Origin: CAYZJV01 sp049310885
Lineage (GTDB): Bacteria > Spirochaetota > Spirochaetia > Sphaerochaetales > Sphaerochaetaceae
Length of the DNA: 64,000 nucleotides
Direction: 5' to 3'
Assembly: GCF_049310885.1 (NCBI RefSeq)
Contig: NZ_JBMDYO010000004.1
Span: forward strand, 62,001-126,000
Each line of letters begins with the position of its first letter. Position 1 is the stretch's first letter. Shown here piece by piece: positions 24,463 to 33,416 of this stretch. The position numbers and the translations under genes are program-made. Below the pieces are notes generated by a model. The model searched no databases and had not been told where the DNA came from. It saw nothing but the letters and a program-made list of their open reading frames with translations.

Positions 24463-25568
24463 TGGACATACCGAAAACAATAGTTTCATCTTCACCACAT
24501 TTGCATGCACCATCGAGCACTGCCTCGATCATGTGGGATGTCTCGATCGCGCTGACTCCTGCGACTTTGTGGGGTGTCTATGTATTTGGACTTCGCGCAT
24601 TGGCTATCGTACTGGTGTCGATCGCATCAGCGGTATTGGTGGAATACCTTCTCAATAGACTCAGCAAAGAGTCTACTATTGCAGATGGTTCAGCATTCCT
24701 GACAGGCTTGCTTGTAGGAATGAATATGCCTGCCGATGCGGCTTTCGCGGTTCCCGTGATAGCTTCGGCGTTTGCCATTTTCGTTGTGAAGTGGACATTC
24801 GGCGGTCTTGGATCCAACTGGATCAACCCGGCACTCGCCGGACGGGTATTCGTATTCTTTTCCTTCACGGGATTGATGAATACCTATCGCATGCCGAAGA
24901 CACTCGGTCAAATAGACTCTTTGGGTTCTGCAACCATGCTAACAGAGATGAAACTTTCGATTGGTGAAGGGACGGTTTCTGGACTCACCAGTGCTGGCGT
25001 ACTGGCTGAGAATGGCTATCCATTCACCCAGTTCGCAGCTTCTGTAAGCTCATGGTTCCAAAATACGCTCGGAATCGGACTCTCTCCCTACACTATAGAT
25101 GCCTTCTTCGGAAACATGGCTGGGTGTATTGGAGAGGTATCGGCTTTCCTTCTGATTCTTGGAGCTGTCTATTTGTTCATTAAGAAAATTATTACCTGGC
25201 AGACACCTGTCTCATTCCTTGTCACATTCAGTCTATTCGCATGGATTTTTGGTGGATTCAGGAATGGTCTCGGGCTTTTTCAAGGTGATTTCGTTCTTCA
25301 GTTGTTCAGTGGTGGTATGATTTTGGGAGCCTTCTTCATGGCTACCGATATGGTCACAAGCCCCACAACAAGCAAGGGTATGGTAATCTTTGGTACGGGA
25401 ATTGGATTCTTTACATTCCTGTTCAGGTATTTTGGATCCCTACCCGAAGCGGTATCCCTTGCAATTATCCTTATGAATATCTTCGTTCCTACCATTGAAA
25501 GGTATATTTTGCCCAAGCGATTTGGAGAGATAATTAAAGAACCAAAGAAGAAGGAGGCGAAAGCATGA
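24462..25568 (+). CDS. rnfD: Rnf complex subunit RnfD
   Basis: Polytopic membrane subunit with covalently bound FMN, part of the ion-pumping core. ATG 24462 (368 aa) overlaps the rnfC stop by one base and has GGGAGG just upstream. The open frame extending to 24378 lies inside rnfC and is not used. About nine hydrophobic segments are visible, with the NqrB/RnfD signature NWINPALAGRVF. The flavin Thr is probably in GSATML near residue 157, a variant of the usual S-G-A-T attachment motif. MATDMVTSPTTSKG near the C terminus is also conserved in the family. Confidence 0.95.
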   Translation: MDIPKTIVSSSPHLHAPSSTASIMWDVSIALTPATLWGVYVFGLRALAIVLVSIASAVLVEYLLNRLSKESTIADGSAFLTGLLVGMNMPADAAFAVPVIASAFAIFVVKWTFGGLGSNWINPALAGRVFVFFSFTGLMNTYRMPKTLGQIDSLGSATMLTEMKLSIGEGTVSGLTSAGVLAENGYPFTQFAASVSSWFQNTLGIGLSPYTIDAFFGNMAGCIGEVSAFLLILGAVYLFIKKIITWQTPVSFLVTFSLFAWIFGGFRNGLGLFQGDFVLQLFSGGMILGAFFMATDMVTSPTTSKGMVIFGTGIGFFTFLFRYFGSLPEAVSLAIILMNIFVPTIERYILPKRFGEIIKEPKKKEAKA

Positions 25569-26122
25569 GACAGTTCGCACGTGTTGGCATTACACTTTCG
25601 CTCATCGCAGCAATTGCAGCGACTGCTTTGGCAATGGTAAATGAATTTACCGCCCCAAAGATTGCAGCCTATGAACTACAGGTAGTTCAGAACGCATTGG
25701 TCGAAGTATCGGGTGGTTTTGAATTGGGAGATAATACTACAGATACGGGGGATGATTCTATACGGGAAGTATATCGGCTTCTTGGTGAAGATGATTCTGT
25801 TGCCGGTTATATTCTCCAACTTGTGGGCTCTGGCTACGGTGGAGAGATGGTAATCATGGCCAGTTATGATACTGGAGGGTCTGTCATTGATGCGAGACTT
25901 CTTGCGAATGCCGAAACTCCCGGTCTCGGAAAGAAAGCTGAAGTTCCCTCCTATATGGAGAAGTTTCAAGGCACAGGTGGTTCCTCGCCAGTACCAACAA
26001 AGAAGGATGCTCTGGATAAAGCCGATGCAGATAGTATCAGTGGCTCTACCGTTACCTTCACTGGAGTGGCAAAGACCATTTCCTATGGCTCGGATTACGT
26101 AAAGACTTTGGGAGGCGAATAA
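25565..26122 (+). CDS. rnfG: Rnf complex subunit RnfG
   Basis: A 185 aa subunit with one N-terminal membrane helix (VGITLSLIAAIAATALAMV) and an extracytoplasmic FMN-binding domain. The covalent FMN Thr lies in SISGSTVTFTGV near residue 162 (S-G-S-T for the usual S-G-A-T). GYGGEMVIMASYD and ANAETPGLGKKAEVP match the FMN-bind domain. It overlaps rnfD by 4 nt and rnfE by 1 nt (TAATG). Confidence 0.94.
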   Translation: MRQFARVGITLSLIAAIAATALAMVNEFTAPKIAAYELQVVQNALVEVSGGFELGDNTTDTGDDSIREVYRLLGEDDSVAGYILQLVGSGYGGEMVIMASYDTGGSVIDARLLANAETPGLGKKAEVPSYMEKFQGTGGSSPVPTKKDALDKADADSISGSTVTFTGVAKTISYGSDYVKTLGGE

Positions 26123-26751
26123 TGACAGGAGAAAGGAAATTGGTCTTGACCAGAGGTATGTTCAAAGAGAATCCGGTATTCATTCTGATGCTGGGACTCT
26201 GCCCGACACTCGGAGTCACCACACAGGTAATAAATGGCCTCGGAATGGGTGCTGCGGTAATATTTGTATTGGTGTTCTCAAACATTTTCGTGTCTCTTCT
26301 AAAAAATGTAATTCCCAATAGTGTCAGAATCCCTTCTTACATAGTTATCATCGCTGCATTCGTGACGATAGTTGAGATGTTCATGCATGCGTTCGCTCCA
26401 GCGATCTATAAGTCGCTCGGTATCTTCTTACCTCTTATTGTGGTCAATTGCATAATTCTGGGGAGAGCAGAGGCATTCGCGAACAAAAATACGGTAATGG
26501 ATTCCTTTTTGGATGCTATCGGTATGGGAGTTGGGTTTACCCTCGCTGTGACCTTAATTGCATTCATCAGGGAGGTGTTCGGATCCGGTACCATCACACT
26601 TATGGCAATCGGTGGTTTCGATGGAGTCATTGAGATTCCCCTGTTATATACGTACCCGGTACGTATCTTCTCATTAGCAGCAGGAGCCCTGTTGCTCATG
26701 GGATACCTGAAGGCGTTTTTCGAATGGACCGCGAATAGGAAAAGGAGGTAA
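26122..26751 (+). CDS. rnfE: Rnf complex subunit RnfE
   Basis: A 209 aa integral membrane subunit, homologous to RnfA and NqrD/E, with six hydrophobic segments. Motifs include FKENPVFILMLGLCPTLGVT (conserved Cys in the first helix) and LPLIVVNCIILGRAEAFA (second conserved Cys). In Rnf/Nqr these cysteines hold an iron-sulfur centre between the RnfA and RnfE half-channels (established for the family). It overlaps the rnfG stop by one base and is followed by rnfA after 6 nt. Confidence 0.95.
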   Translation: MTGERKLVLTRGMFKENPVFILMLGLCPTLGVTTQVINGLGMGAAVIFVLVFSNIFVSLLKNVIPNSVRIPSYIVIIAAFVTIVEMFMHAFAPAIYKSLGIFLPLIVVNCIILGRAEAFANKNTVMDSFLDAIGMGVGFTLAVTLIAFIREVFGSGTITLMAIGGFDGVIEIPLLYTYPVRIFSLAAGALLLMGYLKAFFEWTANRKRR

Positions 26752-26757
26752 TCGGCC

Positions 26758-27348
26758 ATGGCATATGTTGCATTGTTTATAACCTACATATTTATCAATA
26801 ACTTCATCCTTACCCAATTTTTGGGTCTTTGCCCCTTCATTGGTGTGTCGAAAAACAGCGAATCTGCGATTGGTATGGGAATGGCAGTCACTTTTGTTAT
26901 GGGAATCGCATCGATCATCACCTGGTTGGTTTACAATCTATTGTTAATTCCCTTGCAGTTGGAGTATTTACAGACACTCTCCTTCATCTTGGTTATCGCT
27001 TCTTTGGTCCAGTTCGTTGAGATGATTATCCAGAAGAATTCGCCAGCCTTATACCAGGCATTGGGAATCTTCCTCCCTTTGATCACCACTAACTGTGCCG
27101 TTTTGGGTATAGCTGTCATGAATATTACAGAGGGATATAATCTGATGGAGAGCTTTACCGCAGGTATTGCTGCCGGTATCGGTTTTACGCTTGTATTGGT
27201 TCTGATGAGCAATATTCGGGAGAGGATGGATCTTCATCCGGTCAGGAGATCATTTAAAGGCGTTCCTATAGCGTTTATTTCCGGTGGTCTCATGGCTCTA
27301 GCCTTCATGGCATTCGATAAATCGCTTTTGACAAATCTTCTGGGGTAA
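26758..27348 (+). CDS. rnfA: Rnf complex subunit RnfA
   Basis: A 196 aa six-helix membrane subunit, the inverted-topology partner of RnfE. NNFILTQFLGLCPFIGVSK and LPLITTNCAVLGIAV carry the two conserved cysteines. The AGGAGG at the rnfE end serves as ribosome binding site. It lies 6 nt before rnfB. Confidence 0.96.
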   Translation: MAYVALFITYIFINNFILTQFLGLCPFIGVSKNSESAIGMGMAVTFVMGIASIITWLVYNLLLIPLQLEYLQTLSFILVIASLVQFVEMIIQKNSPALYQALGIFLPLITTNCAVLGIAVMNITEGYNLMESFTAGIAAGIGFTLVLVLMSNIRERMDLHPVRRSFKGVPIAFISGGLMALAFMAFDKSLLTNLLG

Positions 27349-27354
27349 TAGTGT

Positions 27355-28152
27355 ATGAATATTTTGTTTGCTTTTCTGATAATCGCAGCTCTCGGTCTTT
27401 TGCTCGGTATGGGCTTGGCTGTCGCTGCGAAGAAATTCGCTGTAAAGAAAGATGAACGGGCAGAGGAGATTCTAGCCATTCTTCCAGGAGCCAACTGTGG
27501 AGCTTGTGGTTTTCCTGGATGTTCGGGATACGCAGGAGCTCTTTCGGCCGGTAAGGCCGAGAATGGACTCTGTTCTCCCGGAGGAGCCAAGACTACAGCA
27601 CTTGTTGCAAAGATTCTTGGGGTTGCCGCTGAATCTACCCAAGAGCGGATGGTTGCTTTTGTCCACTGTAGAGGTAATCATGAAGTGACAAAGCGTGATT
27701 ACCAGTATGAGGGTATAGAGGAATGTACAGCTGCACATATGCTTTTTCAAGGGGAGAGTACGTGCAAATATGGTTGTCATCATCTCGGTTCCTGTATACG
27801 TGTCTGTCCTACCAATGCTATCTATCGTGATGAAAAAGGTAATGTGACTGTTGATCCAGATGCGTGTATCGGTTGTCGTAAGTGTACACTGGTCTGTCCC
27901 ACAAAAGTAATTAGGATGATTCCTGCACGAGGATCTCATGCAATAGCTTGCAACAGCCATGACAAGGGTCCAGTCGTCCGAAAAATTTGTGAGGTGGGAT
28001 GTATCGCTTGTAAGATTTGTGAGAAGAAATTTCCGGATTCGGGATGTACGGTTACCGATTTCCTTTCTGAAATCGATTATAGCAAGCCGATGACCCAGAT
28101 CGCCGAGGCTGCTGCGGCATGTCCCACGAAGTGTATAGTGGAAGCAAAATAA
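27355..28152 (+). CDS. rnfB: Rnf complex subunit RnfB
   Basis: The ferredoxin-side subunit. The 265 aa protein has an N-terminal membrane helix (LFAFLIIAALGLLLGMGLA) and the four-Cys cluster motif CGACGFPGC...C near residue 46. Two ferredoxin-type [4Fe-4S] motifs follow, CGHHLGSC-like CHHLGSCIRVCPT and CIGCRKCTLVCPT, and then more cysteines (CEVGCIACKIC...C) for at least one further cluster. Electrons enter here from reduced ferredoxin and leave through RnfC to NAD+, coupled to Na+ or H+ export; the ion is not readable from this sequence. The GH57-like gene follows after 3 nt. Confidence 0.95.
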   Translation: MNILFAFLIIAALGLLLGMGLAVAAKKFAVKKDERAEEILAILPGANCGACGFPGCSGYAGALSAGKAENGLCSPGGAKTTALVAKILGVAAESTQERMVAFVHCRGNHEVTKRDYQYEGIEECTAAHMLFQGESTCKYGCHHLGSCIRVCPTNAIYRDEKGNVTVDPDACIGCRKCTLVCPTKVIRMIPARGSHAIACNSHDKGPVVRKICEVGCIACKICEKKFPDSGCTVTDFLSEIDYSKPMTQIAEAAAACPTKCIVEAK

Positions 28153-28155
28153 TTC

Positions 28156-30120
28156 ATGCCATTAATACTGGGAGCATACAGTCAATTATCACCTGGAACG
28201 CCCTTGCCTGTCTTGGAGAGGGCGTTGGCCGAGGTGTATAAACCTGTACTGACCTATGTTTATAAGCATCCTGAACTCAGGATGCACTTGTATCTCCCGG
28301 GAACTATTTTGGAGTGGTTTGAGCAGAATCACCCAGAAATGAATATGCTGATCGCGGATCTGGTGAAAAAGGAACAGATAGAGCTGATCACTGGAGCATA
28401 TCAGCAGCAGGTATTGCATCTGCTTCCCTCCAAGGATCGCTCAGGACAACTTGAGAGTACTACCACTTTTATCAGGAAGCGCTTTGGGAAGCGGCCACGC
28501 ACAGCATGGTTTTTCAACCAGATTTGGAATGCTTCGTTTGTTTCCACAATGGCTATGGGAGTTATTGATCGTCTGGTGATCTCCTCATACGATCGGTTGC
28601 ATGATCAGGTTGTGGCGACAGAACCGTTTATCATGCAAGACATGGGAAAGACCGTAGAAATTTTCCCTTACGATGATCGTCTCGATATTCTGTTCAGCCA
28701 GTTTGCAGATGGATCGATTGGAATTAAAGAATTTTCCGATTCCCTCTCATCCATGCGTTTTGACCAAGGAGATCATTACATTACCGTGATGTTGAATTTG
28801 GACAAATTGCTGCAAGCGATATCCATACAGACATTGGTACCACCTATCACGGAGATATTTGCTACTGTAGTTGAGCATCTCCAAGTACAGACCAAGAAAC
28901 AGGATACTGTATTACTCTCCTCTATTCCGGTAGGAGATCTCCAAGCCCGCGGATATTTAAACTCGGGATGGTATGGGCGTGATTCCAGTTTGATTGATAT
29001 CGGTTCTTTCAATGAGATGTTGATTAAATACGAAGAACTGAACCATATGTACGGCAGATTGTTGTATTTGGTAGACCTGGCTCGGTTGTATAGGAAGAAT
29101 AAAGATACGAAAAAGCGAGTTGAATCACTTCTGGTTAAGGCAGGAAGCGGTGGCGCATTCGTACTCGATCCTTCTGGAGGCAGTTATCGTAACAGTTTCC
29201 GTAAACATGTCTATCGCCATATGAATGAGGCGGAAAGGATCCTCCATACGAGTGAAGCTATCCCATATCCCCGTGAGTTGGATATCGATTTCGATGGGCG
29301 AGATGAATTCGTATGGCTCGGAAAGAATATCGGTGTAGTGGTAGATCCAAAAGGCGGCACGCTCGCGGAGATAAATTATTTGCCTACCGGATGGAATTAT
29401 GGGGATACTTTCACCGGTTTTGCGGCTGAATCGGACAGAGTTTCGTTTCCCTCAATCAGAGATGGTTCTTTCCAACGTTCCTTTAATGATGTCTTTCTTG
29501 CTCACGATTCCCGCATAGAACATTATGCAAAACATGTGCAAAAACAGACGTTTGATACTTCGGATTCAATCTATGAAATCGAAATACCCGATAAGACACA
29601 AAATGAAATTACGACCAGATGTACGTTAGACCATCTTCCGTTTGGTATCGGAAGTATTGGAATAAGCAAGAGATACCGGTTCAGAACACATACCATTGTG
29701 GTCGATTTTGAACTCGAGAATTGTGGGAAGCATCGGAGTAAAGGAATATTCGGTAGTGAATTAAATCTTTCGGTTGGAACAAAAGATAACCAAATTACTC
29801 CATACACCGTAGAGAAGAGCAGGAATCGAAACCTTGAGGAGGGTAGGGTTGTCGCCCCGAATCTCAAGAATATCAGGATTCCAGATCCCTTGAACAAGAC
29901 GCTACTATCGTTTGCTTCCGATATCAGATTCACTTTGCATAAGGATGATTTCAAAGTGAAACTTGCCACAGTGATGGGTATGGAGGTATTGTATGAGTAC
30001 ACGCAGATACTGCCACTGTGGGAGTTCGATCTACATCCAGGAGAACGAATGTCCTGGACTATTGGATTCCGTATAGAACGGAGAGCACGTTCCAACAGTA
30101 TCAACAAGGAGCAACTATGA
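28156..30120 (+). CDS. GH57-like (4-alpha-glucanotransferase family) protein with degenerate active site
   Basis: The 654 aa protein matches the GH57 4-alpha-glucanotransferase/amylase layout: an N-terminal (beta/alpha)7 barrel, then beta-rich DUF1925/DUF1926-type domains (from about residue 370). Order of landmarks: LEWFEQNHPEM, ELITGAYQQQVL (residues 76-87), WFFNQIW (118-124), VEIFPYDDRLD, then YITVMLNLDKL near 208. In active enzymes these positions read GGFYEP, WLTERVW and VFHDDGEKFG. The nucleophile Glu is thus Asn121, the Glu of YEP is Gln83, and the acid Asp is lost. A pseudoenzyme, perhaps glucan-binding, is more likely than an active hydrolase (inference). It starts 3 nt after rnfB and overlaps prfB by 4 nt. 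Confidence 0.78.
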   Translation: MPLILGAYSQLSPGTPLPVLERALAEVYKPVLTYVYKHPELRMHLYLPGTILEWFEQNHPEMNMLIADLVKKEQIELITGAYQQQVLHLLPSKDRSGQLESTTTFIRKRFGKRPRTAWFFNQIWNASFVSTMAMGVIDRLVISSYDRLHDQVVATEPFIMQDMGKTVEIFPYDDRLDILFSQFADGSIGIKEFSDSLSSMRFDQGDHYITVMLNLDKLLQAISIQTLVPPITEIFATVVEHLQVQTKKQDTVLLSSIPVGDLQARGYLNSGWYGRDSSLIDIGSFNEMLIKYEELNHMYGRLLYLVDLARLYRKNKDTKKRVESLLVKAGSGGAFVLDPSGGSYRNSFRKHVYRHMNEAERILHTSEAIPYPRELDIDFDGRDEFVWLGKNIGVVVDPKGGTLAEINYLPTGWNYGDTFTGFAAESDRVSFPSIRDGSFQRSFNDVFLAHDSRIEHYAKHVQKQTFDTSDSIYEIEIPDKTQNEITTRCTLDHLPFGIGSIGISKRYRFRTHTIVVDFELENCGKHRSKGIFGSELNLSVGTKDNQITPYTVEKSRNRNLEEGRVVAPNLKNIRIPDPLNKTLLSFASDIRFTLHKDDFKVKLATVMGMEVLYEYTQILPLWEFDLHPGERMSWTIGFRIERRARSNSINKEQL

Positions 30121-31215
30121 CCATTCAGAATCAACAGCTATTTGAAACGATCAAAGAAGAAGCCTACGATGTATGGAGGCGTCTTTGACCCCGATACATT
30201 GAAACGGAAGATCTCAGAACTAGAAAAGGAATCGATGCAAGGCGATTTCTGGGATGATAAGGCTCGGGCGGAGGCTTTGTTCGCTGAATTGAACGATTTG
30301 AGATCTACTTTGGATCCATGGACAGAAATCATCAAATCCATTGATGATGTTGAGGAATTGATAGAGCTCTATGCGGATGAGGATGATGAAACTATTGCCG
30401 AAGAGGTCGATCAGCAAATCAAACAGATAGAGACAGCATATAAGCCATTGCGGCTGAAGACACTGCTCTCGGGCAAGTATGATAAGAATGATTGCTTCCT
30501 CAGCGTCCATGCGGGTGCTGGAGGTACAGAAGCCTGTGATTGGGCTCAGATGCTTATGCGCATGTACATGCGGTGGTGTGAAAGGAATGGTCTCAAGTTG
30601 ACTATTGTTGACCTCCTTGAAGCCGAAGGCGGAGTTAAATCGGTAACCATGCAGGTTAAGGGATCTTATGCCTATGGATACCTCCAAAGCGAAGCCGGAG
30701 TCCATAGATTGGTGAGGATCTCTCCATTCGATTCCAACAAACGTCGACATACCTCCTTTACCTCCGTATACGTTTCTCCTGTTATTGAGGATGATGTTGA
30801 AGTCAATATCGATCCCTCGGAATTACGGGTAGATACCTATCGAAGTGGTGGTGCCGGTGGTCAGCATGTTAATAAGACCGATTCCGCGGTACGGATCACC
30901 CACCTTAAGACTGGAATTGTTGTCGCTTGCCAGAATGAACGATCACAACATATGAATAGGGCTTTAGCCATGAAAATCCTTACCAGCCGCCTTTACGAGT
31001 ACTATCGTGAAGAACAGGAGAAGGAGCATGCCCAATTTGCTTTGGAAAAGAAAGAAATCAGTTGGGGAAACCAGATACGTTCCTATGTTTTCCAACCTTA
31101 TACCATGGTAAAGGATCATAGGACCAATGAACAAGTGGGGAATATCCAGGCTGTGATGGACGGAGAGATCTCACAGTTCATAGAAGCCTACCTTAAATGG
31201 CATTCGGAGGTTTGA
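30117..31215 (+). CDS. prfB: Peptide chain release factor 2, with programmed +1 frameshift
   Basis: RF2 ends translation at UGA and UAA. It is encoded in two frames. ATG 30117 opens 23 codons ending at an in-frame TGA (30186-30188), and the +1 frame continues from GAC at 30187 to 31215. The joined product is 365 aa, the same length as E. coli RF2. It contains the SPF tripeptide that reads stop codons (RISPFDSNKRR) and the catalytic GGQ in GGAGGQHVNKTDSAVR. The slip site CTT TGA C, with GGAGG 3 nt before it, is the classical autoregulatory signal. Any annotation starting at 30142 is an artefact. It overlaps the GH57-like gene by ATGA. Confidence 0.97.
30175..30189 (+). promoter_or_regulatory. 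prfB +1 frameshift signal
   Basis: Internal Shine-Dalgarno GGAGG (30175-30179), a 3 nt spacer (30180-30182), slip codon CTT (30183-30185), TGA (30186-30188), then C. The spacing equals that of the E. coli prfB signal. Low RF2 slows termination at TGA and favours the shift into the RF2 frame. Confidence 0.95.
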
Positions 31216-31218
31216 CAG

Positions 31219-32520
31219 ATGGTGGGGAGGAAATCCACACTATGTATCCTCCTTATACTCTTCACGGTGGTCACGACAGTGCTTCCTGCTGTGACTCCGG
31301 TGAGGATAGGCCTACTAGGGGTAGACCTCACCGGAACATCGTCCAGCCATCTGCAGCAGATATTTTCGTTCGTTTCTTCTCAGGATAGTGGGCAGTTCAC
31401 GTATGCATCCTATGAGGCATTGGTAGAGAACCGATTGGCCAAAACCCGAGCATTGGACGAACTTGTCCGTAACCATCGTCTGATTGAAGAATCGGATGGC
31501 GATAGTCTCGTGGTAGCTGAAAGAGATGATTCCAATGAAGAAGAACTTCTTTCTCAACAAGAATCGAATAATCTAGTCGAATGGATAATTATCGATGAAT
31601 CGGACCCTCTGCGTACAGCTTTGGCTAGGAAAGACGGTATAGTTGCCGACTATATGATGAAAGCTTATAAAATCGATCTTCTATTGGTCTGTGTGGTTGA
31701 ACACTTCGAGCCACTTTTGAGACTGAGGATTGAGGAATTTCGCTCTGACGGGATTACCCGTTTAGTCTATGAAGATCTCGTCATCCCGTCGGAATTGGCG
31801 ACTTTGAAAGAACCATCTATGCTTGCGATTATGTCTGCTTATAGGGGATCCCCTATTGGTATGGTGCATCTCAACAGTACCCCTCCAGGGTTATCTGTCT
31901 CCGTGGATGACGGGGAGAATCAGCGTGTGCGAGATTCACTTATGGTACTCTCAGAAGGTGAGCATGTACTTGTTTTTTCAGCTCCCGGATATGAAGAGAA
32001 AACACAATCGGTGTCAGTAGAGTCTGGATCTGTCGAAAAGCTTAAAGTGGAATTGGAGAAGGTCGAAGGCCCTCCTGTTCTAATTACCAGCGATAGTGGA
32101 TATACCGATATCACCATACCCCATGTCATAGACAAGCAAGTGCCGTTCATATGGGAATCTCAGCACAATCCTTTCGTGCTGTATGCGATAGAGGATGGAA
32201 AAAGGTTGGCGACGTATCAGTTCACAGAACCGATAGATGAGGTGAATATTTCTTTACAACCCCAATGGCTCGATCCAGTCTATGGAACAGCTCGAGCACA
32301 GGAAGACCTGTACGCGTCGCTAGGGCGCACATTGATACTCGGTGGACTGACAATTATTCTGGATAGCGTTTCCCGTTCGGTTGCCTCATATACCAATGAC
32401 CTGAGAATGTGGCAACCGGCAATACTTGGTGCGGCTGGAGCAATGGCTGTATCCCTTTTCGATACAGGTGCAGGATTATTTGCATATTACCAAAAAACGA
32501 AGTATAGTTCTCGATACTAG
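31219..32520 (+). CDS. Exported PEGA-domain protein
   Basis: Function unknown. The 433 aa protein has an N-terminal signal sequence or anchor (STLCILLILFTVVTTVLPAV). Residues ~215-285 are a PEGA domain (MVHLNSTPPGLSVSVDD, LSEGEHVLVFSAPGYEE), a surface beta-fold common in spirochaetes that is named for its P-E-G-A motif. The C-terminal part has two hydrophobic segments (LGRTLILGGLTIILD, WQPAILGAAGAMAVSLFD), so the protein is probably tethered to a membrane at both ends. It starts 3 nt after prfB and precedes ftsY by 20 bp. Confidence 0.8.
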   Translation: MVGRKSTLCILLILFTVVTTVLPAVTPVRIGLLGVDLTGTSSSHLQQIFSFVSSQDSGQFTYASYEALVENRLAKTRALDELVRNHRLIEESDGDSLVVAERDDSNEEELLSQQESNNLVEWIIIDESDPLRTALARKDGIVADYMMKAYKIDLLLVCVVEHFEPLLRLRIEEFRSDGITRLVYEDLVIPSELATLKEPSMLAIMSAYRGSPIGMVHLNSTPPGLSVSVDDGENQRVRDSLMVLSEGEHVLVFSAPGYEEKTQSVSVESGSVEKLKVELEKVEGPPVLITSDSGYTDITIPHVIDKQVPFIWESQHNPFVLYAIEDGKRLATYQFTEPIDEVNISLQPQWLDPVYGTARAQEDLYASLGRTLILGGLTIILDSVSRSVASYTNDLRMWQPAILGAAGAMAVSLFDTGAGLFAYYQKTKYSSRY

Positions 32521-32540
32521 ATTCATGAGGTGCAGCAACG

Positions 32541-33416
32541 ATGAAAAAGACTTTTGGCGCACGATTGAAAGCGCTTTTCGGCATACAGACCTTGGACGAA
32601 AACTTCTTTGAAGAGCTGGAAGACATGCTCATAGAAGGAGATTTGGGTGCCAAGACAGCAATGGAAGTATCTGATGCGGTACGTAAATTGGCCAAATCGG
32701 AAAAGAAGACTTCAGTAGAAGAGATGCAACAGCTTGTCAAACGATTGTTGCAGCAGAAGGTGAGAGCTTGGGTACCGTCGCTGGTACCGGGAAAGACAAA
32801 TATCTTTCTCATCCTTGGAGTGAATGGTGTTGGAAAAACCACAACGATAGCAAAATTGGCGACCTATTATCAAAATCGGGGTAATTCGGTAATCATGGCT
32901 GCTGCGGATACATTCAGGGCTGCGGCAATAGACCAATTGGAATTGCATGCGCAGCGGACTGGGTGTAGAATTATTAAACATGCACATGGTTCGGATCCCG
33001 GGGCAGTCCTTTTCGATGCTGTTCAAAGTGCACATGCGAAAGGTGACCAATTGGTATTGGCCGATACCGCAGGAAGAATGCATAACAAGGAGAACCTATT
33101 GCGGGAATTGCAAAAGATCGACAAGGTCATCAAATCACGAATAGAAGATGAATCTTGTTACAAACGATTTCTCGTAATTGATGCGACTACGGGACAAAAC
33201 GGCTTGAGCCAAGCCCAGTTGTTCCATCAAGCGATTGGTTTGGATGCAATTATCCTCACCAAATATGACAGTGCAGCAAAGGGAGGATCATTGATCCAGA
33301 TAGGAGAAAAACTCGAGCTTCCCATCGCATTTGTCGGTCTTGGTGAACGCTATGGAGATTTGCGTGAGTTCGATACCGATGAATTTTTGGATTCATTGGT
33401 TGGAATCGGCACATGA
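32541..33416 (+). CDS. ftsY: Signal recognition particle receptor FtsY
   Basis: Membrane-docking GTPase that pairs with Ffh. The 291 aa protein consists of just the N and G domains: LFGIQTLDENFFEELEDML (N domain), G1 GVNGVGKTTTIAKLA near residue 93, AAADTFRAAAIDQL, DTAGRMHNKENL, TKYDSAAKGG and FVGLGERYGDL. The acidic N-terminal A domain of E. coli FtsY is absent, as in many bacteria, so membrane binding would rely on the first amphipathic helix. Its stop overlaps the next gene by ATGA. Confidence 0.96.
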   Translation: MKKTFGARLKALFGIQTLDENFFEELEDMLIEGDLGAKTAMEVSDAVRKLAKSEKKTSVEEMQQLVKRLLQQKVRAWVPSLVPGKTNIFLILGVNGVGKTTTIAKLATYYQNRGNSVIMAAADTFRAAAIDQLELHAQRTGCRIIKHAHGSDPGAVLFDAVQSAHAKGDQLVLADTAGRMHNKENLLRELQKIDKVIKSRIEDESCYKRFLVIDATTGQNGLSQAQLFHQAIGLDAIILTKYDSAAKGGSLIQIGEKLELPIAFVGLGERYGDLREFDTDEFLDSLVGIGT

